Source: Chitinivibrionales bacterium (GTDB lineage Bacteria; Fibrobacterota; Chitinivibrionia; Chitinivibrionales; JANQEN01). Taken from it: a DNA stretch of 64,000 bases. Location: positions 37,266-101,265 of the forward strand of contig JANQEN010000206.1 in NCBI GenBank assembly GCA_028278335.1. Direction: 5' to 3'. The position numbers and the translations under genes are program-made. This document shows positions 54,025 through 61,100 of the stretch, in pieces (position 1 is the stretch's first letter; every line of letters starts with the position of its first letter). Below the pieces are notes generated by a model, which saw only the letters and a list, made by a program, of their open reading frames with translations, made no database searches and was not told the origin of the DNA.

Positions 54025-57000
54025 CTAATTCCCCAAATCCTGAGCAAGGCGCATAAGATGGTTGTGGTTAATAATCAACTCTATACTACCATCACCCATA
54101 ATAGTCGCACCGTGAATGATGTGTAGAGGAAAGTTGTTTATGTATTTTCCCAAAGGCTTAATAACAACTTCATGCTGTTGAATAATATTGTCTACCAACA
54201 GGCCAGTTCGTTTTTCCGCTTCACCAATCACCACAATATATCCCTCTTTTATTGACTGATGATTGTTGGTGTTTACTTGCAAGGTCTGTTTAAGGTCAAT
54301 GAGGGGGAGCGTAAACTCATCTCTAAAAAGAAAATTGAATTTTCCCTGGTTGTGGTTAATGGTATCAGGACTGACGGTTACTATTTCCACAATTGATTCT
54401 TGGGGCAAAAGGTATTTCTCCATTCCAACCTCAACTTCAAGTCCGACCATTACAGCTAGTGTCAAGGGTAGTTTAATGGTTACGGTTGTCCCCACACCAG
54501 GTTCAGAGTCCATTTCAATCAATCCATTTAATTTGGTGATGCTGGTTTTGACCACATCCATGCCAACACCTCGACCTGATACTGCAGTGACTTTATCTGC
54601 CGTTGAAAAGCCAGGAAGGAAAATGAGGTTGAGAATATCTCCTTTTCCCATAGTGTTGGCCTGTGCTTCAGATATAAGCTCCTTGCTCAGAGCCTTCTTT
54701 TTGATTATCTCATGATCGATACCTTTCCCATCATCTTGGATCTCTATAACGACAAAATTTCCTTCGTAATACGCTTTCAGATGGATTGTTCCCAATGACT
54801 GTTTCCCCTGGGCAATTCTTTTATCAGGAGTTTCAATTCCATGATCACAGGAGTTACGAACCATGTGGATGAGCGGATCACCGATCTCTTCAACAATCCT
54901 ATTGTCCAGCTCGGTCTCCTCTCCAGAAATGATAAGCTCAATCTCTTTTTTTGATTCCCGGGCCAGGTCACGAACAACACGAGGATATTTACCAAAAACC
55001 TTTCCAATAGGCTGCATGCGAGTAGACATGACACCGGATTGTAAATCAGAAACCAAAAATCCCATTTGAGCATTGACTTCATTAAGAAATTCTTCAACCG
55101 AATCTAAAGGTAGACCATGCATAATCTGAGAGGAGAGATTCAGCAGACGATTTTTGTGAAGGACCAGCTCCCCTGTTACATCAATGAGTTTGTCAAGTTT
55201 GCCAATGTCAACACGTATGGTTGATGGTGCAGGACTTCTTTGTCTACTATCACTGGATACGGTGCTCGGTTTACTCTCCTTTGGCTGTGGTTCAGCAACA
55301 TACTTTTCTTCGAGGACCAGTGTTAAAGAGGTCGTAAGCGGTGAAAGGTCAGCGGTGCTTTTTACTCCACGTTTAACATCATTGACAAGTAGCTTTATAC
55401 CATCAACAGCACGAAGAATGACATCTATTGATTCAGGAGTGATTTTAAGTTTACCATCTTTAGCCTTTCGGATCACATCCTCTGTTCGGTGGGTCAGCTC
55501 TTCAAGCTTGGTGAAAGTGAGGGAGCGAGCATTTCCCTTGAGCGTGTGCAGCTCACGGAATATCTTATCAATAAGCGGTAGATCCTGCGGTGTCTTTTCT
55601 AATTGGATCAGATCGCCATCAATTGCGCTGAGAATCTCTTCAGATTCTAAAACAAATCCCTCCACAATCTCTTGTAAGTCATCATCTATTTCAAGCTTTT
55701 CTTCTACTACTGTCTCAGCTTTATCTTCAAGCAGAGCAGCTAAATCATTGATAATATCCTCTGTGGTATATCTTCTTTTTTTCCGCTCCTTGATATCCTG
55801 AATCATGATTTTTATCACGTCTATAGCCTGCAAAACAGTATCAAGCATGGAGGCGCTGACTTGTAACCCTTCTTTATGAACCTTTCGTATCACATCCTCG
55901 GTTCGATGTACCAGGGTTTCAAGATCAGTAAATCCAAGGGCCCGAGCATTACCCTTCAGGGTATGTAAGGTCCGAAAGATATTTTCTACTAATGCACTTT
56001 CCTCGTGGTTTTTGTCCAGTGAAACCAGATCATTGTCTAACTGTTCGATAAATTCTTCTGACTCAATGACGAATCCATCAACGATCTCTTGAAGATCCTC
56101 TTCTATTTCTAAGTGTTCGACATCAGTAGTCTTGGGTTTTGGATTGATCACAGAATCAAGTTTTTCTAAAAGAGTCTCTATATGATAGGTACCTTTGTGT
56201 CGCTCCTTAACATCAGAAACGATTTGCTGAATTAAGTCAAGGGCTTCAAAAACAATATCAATCGCCTCTGAGGTGATGGTAAAGTCGCTGTTTTGAGCTT
56301 TGCGAAAGAGGTCTTCTATGCGATGCACCAAGGTTTCCATATCGGAAAAGCCCAATGCCCGCGCATTACCCTTGAGGGTATGAAGAATTCTAAATATGGT
56401 CTGTATGAGTTTTTGGTCATCATTAGATTTGTCAAGAGTTACCAAGTCTTGATTGAGTTGTTCCAAGAACTCTTCCGACTCTGTAATAAAGGCGGTTATG
56501 ACCTCCTCCATATCCTCTTCAAATACCAATAAGGTGTCCTCTGTTTCACTGGGAGAACTTGTGTTATTGTTTACCTTTGTTGGAGAGTCAGTTTTAGTTG
56601 ATTGATCTGTAATTGAAAGTAACAGGTAAAGGGAAAGCGTCTCATCGGCTAGTGTAAAGGAGATGATTTCACAGGATCGTTCTTTCTGGGTTGTAAAATA
56701 CTCTCCCACTTTCGTGCACACCCGAGGGATGGCAATCGAGAACTTGTAAGGTGTGCCCGTACATTTTGACTGAGCTAATCCCGATATTTGATTTACCATT
56801 TCTCCAAGGGTGTCATGAATAATGTCGTCGGATAAATCTTTTGGTTCTAGTTGGGTTATGATCTGTGAAAGTCTGTACGTGAGATTCTTAGACATGCCAA
56901 GAGCCATGGCCCCATAGGGTTTTCCTACAAAGTCAAGCACTCCGGTCAGTTCATGCTCGCATCGGCATTGATCACTTTGTCTCGTTGTGTGATAGGATAT

Positions 57001-57081
57001 GGTTAAGCCAGTAAGGGAGGAGAATATAGCTTGGGTAGACTCAATAAATAGTTGTTGAATACCTTGCGGATGTTCTATCAT
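54025..57081 (-). CDS. cheA: hybrid CheA histidine kinase: CheX-like phosphatase + three HPt + kinase + CheW-like
   Basis: A 1018-residue cytoplasmic chemosensory kinase. Residues 1-160 match the CheX phosphatase fold, with the catalytic E-x-x-N at E94 and N97 in LGEMVNQISG and the downstream IAIPRV strand. Three HPt domains follow with phospho-His at H234, H373 and H512 (each LHTLKGNA), exactly 139 residues apart, separated by repeated acidic linkers (EEDLQEIVDGF, DDDLQEIVEGF). Then come the dimerisation helices (VDVTGELVLHKN-like at 630-650), the ATPase domain (VRNSCDHGIE, DDGKGID, SGRGVGMDVV) and a C-terminal CheW-like regulatory domain. A kinase carrying its own phosphatase domain is unusual. 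It starts 9 bases after cheY. Confidence 0.92.
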   Translation of the reverse strand: MIEHPQGIQQLFIESTQAIFSSLTGLTISYHTTRQSDQCRCEHELTGVLDFVGKPYGAMALGMSKNLTYRLSQIITQLEPKDLSDDIIHDTLGEMVNQISGLAQSKCTGTPYKFSIAIPRVCTKVGEYFTTQKERSCEIISFTLADETLSLYLLLSITDQSTKTDSPTKVNNNTSSPSETEDTLLVFEEDMEEVITAFITESEEFLEQLNQDLVTLDKSNDDQKLIQTIFRILHTLKGNARALGFSDMETLVHRIEDLFRKAQNSDFTITSEAIDIVFEALDLIQQIVSDVKERHKGTYHIETLLEKLDSVINPKPKTTDVEHLEIEEDLQEIVDGFVIESEEFIEQLDNDLVSLDKNHEESALVENIFRTLHTLKGNARALGFTDLETLVHRTEDVIRKVHKEGLQVSASMLDTVLQAIDVIKIMIQDIKERKKRRYTTEDIINDLAALLEDKAETVVEEKLEIDDDLQEIVEGFVLESEEILSAIDGDLIQLEKTPQDLPLIDKIFRELHTLKGNARSLTFTKLEELTHRTEDVIRKAKDGKLKITPESIDVILRAVDGIKLLVNDVKRGVKSTADLSPLTTSLTLVLEEKYVAEPQPKESKPSTVSSDSRQRSPAPSTIRVDIGKLDKLIDVTGELVLHKNRLLNLSSQIMHGLPLDSVEEFLNEVNAQMGFLVSDLQSGVMSTRMQPIGKVFGKYPRVVRDLARESKKEIELIISGEETELDNRIVEEIGDPLIHMVRNSCDHGIETPDKRIAQGKQSLGTIHLKAYYEGNFVVIEIQDDGKGIDHEIIKKKALSKELISEAQANTMGKGDILNLIFLPGFSTADKVTAVSGRGVGMDVVKTSITKLNGLIEMDSEPGVGTTVTIKLPLTLAVMVGLEVEVGMEKYLLPQESIVEIVTVSPDTINHNQGKFNFLFRDEFTLPLIDLKQTLQVNTNNHQSIKEGYIVVIGEAEKRTGLLVDNIIQQHEVVIKPLGKYINNFPLHIIHGATIMGDGSIELIINHNHLMRLAQDLGN

Positions 57082-57090
57082 TATTGTTCA

Positions 57091-57465
57091 TTAGTTATTT
57101 AATTTGTCAATAACTTGTTCTTTAAATTTGTCAGGTGTAAGAGGTTTTACTAGATATCCCGATGCGCCATATTTTAAGGCCTCCATTACGTTTTCCCGTT
57201 CAGATTCGGTCGTAACCATGATCACAGGAATGTGCTTTAACTTCTTGTCATACTTAATTTCTCGTAAAAAATCAATGCCCGTCATTTCCGGCATATTCCA
57301 ATCTAACAGAATAATGTCGGGCCTCCCTGATTTTTCTGCATAGAGTATACCCAGGGCAACCCGTCCGTTTTCTGCTTCGATTACATCCTCGTAGCCAGCC
57401 TTTTTTAAGTTAAGAATGACGATCCTTCGCATCGTTATTGAATCGTCTACGACCATAATTTTCAT
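57091..57465 (-). CDS. cheY: CheY-like response regulator heading the chemosensory operon
   Basis: A 124-residue single receiver. The start is taken at MKIMVVDD (57465), eight bases after AAGG; an upstream in-frame codon at 57534 would add 23 non-homologous residues. D55 in LLDWNMPEMTG is the phosphoacceptor; the acid pair VVDD, T85/T86 and K107 in YLVKPLT are present. It is nine bases upstream of cheA, so it is probably its direct partner. Confidence 0.93.
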   Translation of the reverse strand: MKIMVVDDSITMRRIVILNLKKAGYEDVIEAENGRVALGILYAEKSGRPDIILLDWNMPEMTGIDFLREIKYDKKLKHIPVIMVTTESERENVMEALKYGASGYLVKPLTPDKFKEQVIDKLNN

Positions 57466-57666
57466 AGGTAAACCTTCAACTGAACCTTCCTGTTTTCCTT
57501 GGAAATTCTTCCTTTTAGAATACTGTGATTGCATGAGAAATTCAACATTTTTTCTATATAATAAGGTATATACATGAATAACAGATGATACACTCTATGA
57601 TACGTCTTGATTGATGGTGCGTGATAATCTAAGATGCTTAATTAAAAAGGCTCAGGTGGATTGTTA

Positions 57667-57696
57667 TTGACAAAGCACTACTCATTGTGCTACAAT
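57667..57696 (+). promoter_or_regulatory. sigma-70 promoter of the CheY-like gene at 57735
   Basis: TTGACA (57667-57672) and TACAAT (57691-57696) are separated by 18 bases. The spacer holds an inverted repeat AGCAC (57674-57678) / GTGCT (57687-57691), which could be an operator. The start codon is 38 bases past the -10. Confidence 0.75.
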
Positions 57697-57734
57697 AAAT
57701 TACATAGAGTAAGAAAGGTTAGGAGCCTAAATAG

Positions 57735-58103
57735 ATGAAAATACTCGCCATAGACGATTCTGCAACCATGCGAATCTTGATCTCTAAGAATTTGGAAGAA
57801 CTTGGTTTTAATGATGTTATGCTTTGTGAATCCGGAGAGTTGGCCCTTAAGATCTTGGAAAAGTTTACCTTTGATTTGGTGCTTTTAGATTGGCATATGC
57901 CCGGTGTAAATGGCTTAGATATTCTTCGATTTATCCGAAGCAGAAAATATAAGGAAACGCCGGTTATCATGCTCACATCAGAGCAGCAAAAGGATAAAAT
58001 AATGTTGGCTATAAATAATGGCGCCTCGGATTACATAATCAAACCGTTAAATAAAAACAGACTTAAAGAGAAAATTGATAAACTGATTACTCATAAAACG
58101 TAA
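57735..58103 (+). CDS. CheY-like response regulator
   Basis: A 122-residue single receiver. D52 in LLDWHMPGVNG is the phosphoacceptor, with the acid pair in AIDDS, T81 and K103 in YIIKPLN. AGGAGCC precedes the ATG, and it has its own promoter. It is divergent from the chemosensory operon and convergent with the giant secreted protein. It resembles the receiver at 43108. Confidence 0.94.
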   Translation: MKILAIDDSATMRILISKNLEELGFNDVMLCESGELALKILEKFTFDLVLLDWHMPGVNGLDILRFIRSRKYKETPVIMLTSEQQKDKIMLAINNGASDYIIKPLNKNRLKEKIDKLITHKT

Positions 58104-58144
58104 TAATAAGTCCTTTGAATAATAATCAGATTGATAGGAACACA

Positions 58145-61100
58145 CTATTTTAAAAGCTTCATCTTCATTGCTTTACTGAAGAGCTTCTTGTTGGTGCCCT
58201 TCTCTTTTACGATTAATTGATAGATATAGATACCTGATGCCATTTTTCGGCCATTTCCCTCTCGGTCACAACCGTTCCAGGCAATATGGTAGAATCCAGG
58301 TTTTTGCGTGCTATTGACTAGATGAGCGAGTACTCGTCCCTGAAGGTTGTAAACGTTTAAGCTGACCTTTCCGGTCACCGGCACCTGATATTTTATATGG
58401 GTTATATGGCGAAAAGGGTTTGGATAATTAAAGCTTAGGTCATAGTATTTAGGTATGGATAATTTAGAGATCATTGCTAAGATATAAGACATTGAACCGA
58501 TAATGACCGTAAAGTCTCTTTGCTGTGCGTACTGAGCCTCAAAGGTGTATGTGGTAGAACCCTGTAGGTCTTTATAGGCACAGGTAAAATTATCAAAAAG
58601 AAATATATGATTATCAGCTAGGCCTGGTGAGGAAAGATCAAAGGAGAGTTTAGTCGTTCCCTGCGCATCATCAATGGTAAAGCACCACAGGTTGCCTTTC
58701 TCAAAGGGCGCTCTTATGTCTGTTACGTAGTTTGCTGTATCCTCTCCCCATGTTCTTTTCATGGAAAAGCTAAAACGCTTTTCAATTAAAGGAGGTCGTT
58801 TGTAATCAAACTGATCCCGCTCATCAACGGCTTTCGGATGAATTCCAATGACTCGATTGGTAATGTGGTGGTCCTGGTTTGTCGCCTCTATGAGAATGGT
58901 CCAAAACCCTTTGTCAGGTAGCAAAAGATCCGTTGATGCTCGAGTTTCAGTATAAGCAGATGATGGTATTGCCAAGGTGATATCCTTGAGGGTCTCATTT
59001 TTAATGGCATACCCATGCCACGTTTTAAGGGAGACAATATTGCCAATAGGCCAGGGAACCCGCCAATTGCTACCGTCAAATGTATAGGGGCCTGTAACAA
59101 AATCACTAATACCCATTGAGTCAATCAATTGCCGTAATGCATTCCAACTTATATCAAAGACAAAGGGATTGGAAATAAGGTTCCATCCCGGTTTAAGTGT
59201 GATTGCATAGGGCTTTTCAGTTGGAATTGAGAGAGCCTCTCCAGTAGCAAGTTTAAAATCCTTCTCCCTAATTTTTAACCAATAGGATTTGCCCGTTTCC
59301 GCATTTTTAATATCACTTGCCATTATCTCCGTATAGTTTCCATCGGTATAGGAGTATGCTTTCCATTGAGAGGGATCATAGGAGCCTAAGGGTGTAAACA
59401 ATGTGGTAAATTGTCTATCGGTCGGTTGCATGGGTACGCTTATCAGACGCCACTGCATTTTAGGGATCGATTGTTCGTCTTGATAGTTTGCTGTTTTAAC
59501 ACCTGCCGAGGTACGTGAGGTATAGATTGGATTGGTTCCATCATAACCCATGATATAATATTCAAACCCGCGGGGTGTAATCAGTTCAGGTGGAAAATCG
59601 ATATTTATGGTGCCACTTTTTACCGAAGGTGTTGACTCTTTGGCAAAAATATTTTTTTGAATAGCCAGGCCAATTTTGTCAGAATCCACAGGTGGCACTA
59701 CCATTGTCGGTAAACCGAGAGAACCATACACCGTGATAGTTGTATCAGTAAAGCTTTCACTTCCACCAAACTTATAATACACTGTGAGTTTGTTGGTAAG
59801 AATGTTATCGGTGATATCAATGGAGATACGCATTGCTTCGTGTTCATTAACCTGCTGTAATGCAAAATAATCTACCTTTGGGGGAATCGTATCTATTCCA
59901 ACAAGATAATGGCCAAGGGTATAGACTATACCGATCTGCCTTTTTTGTACTACATCGTAGTAAGAATCGTAAACAACATCCCACTGAGGAGGTGATGATG
60001 TATAGGAGAAGGTACGTAGTTTTTGCGCTTCTTCCACTGATAAAAGGGAGTCAACCGAGATGAGCATGGTAACATTGTTTTTAAATCGAATGTTGTCAGG
60101 CTTTATTGAGAACATATCAGTATAGGGTTGAATACCGTTGAGAAATTGCTTTGGTGCCTGAATGGGGATAATTTGGACAACAATCGGTGTGTCAATGGCA
60201 CCCGGTGAAAAGATTAGTGTCACTCCATTTTCCGCTATGATGACTGAATCATAAGGGTTGGGGTATATAAGATTGCCCGTTACATAAATTGATCCAGAGG
60301 TGTCTGCTAGGGCATGCATACTGTTATAAGCTACAATCTGAGTAGACCCACACTGCCGTGATGTAAACAAACCTGCTTGATCCACAGCACCAACAGTTGG
60401 GCTTGTTAGGCTCCAGGTAATTATGCCAGGGTCCGTAGCATTGCCTTTGCTATCTAAACCAGAGAGGGAAAATTGTATGCTCTGCCCACTTTCAATCGTG
60501 TCTGCACTATCTGGTGTAAGGTGAATTGAATGAAGTCTACCAGGTATCACTATAAAAGTTCCGGTCGAGTCAATAATGTTGTTTGACTCTGCTATAATCT
60601 GCACGGTGTCAATATGATGGGGTGCTAATAGTCCCGTTGTATTTATTGTTCCCGTGCTACCAGTGTGGGACCACGTTACATTGGGTACTGTGGTGCTATT
60701 GCCATCCTTATCAAATCCCTGTGCTGTAAACTGAAGTGTGCTATCAGCGCTGACCGTTCCCGTATCCGGTGAAATCGCAAGCGACACCAGAGCACCGGGA
60801 ACCACGGTAATGACTCCACTTGTATCTACAATGGAGTCGCATTTGGCGAGGATTGCTCCTTTACCAATAGTTGTCGCATCAAAGAGACCAATAGGGGAGA
60901 TTGTGCCAATAGATCCCAGTACTGTCCAGGTTACAGAATCCAAGGGAACTTGCTCATCATATTTGTTATAAGCCGTAGCCAAAAATTGATGTGTGGAGTC
61001 ACTGGAAAGAGTCAGTGTGTCCGGAGAGATTTCAATTCGCGCAATAACAAGGGTTGGTGTCTTTACAAGACAATGGGCTGTGTCGCTGTTTGTGTTCCAG

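Noticed and set aside
55184..55801. 205-codon open frame on the plus strand opposite cheA
   Set aside because: Ser/Leu-rich antisense shadow of the HPt-repeat region; no start signal and the minus-strand protein is clearly the real one.
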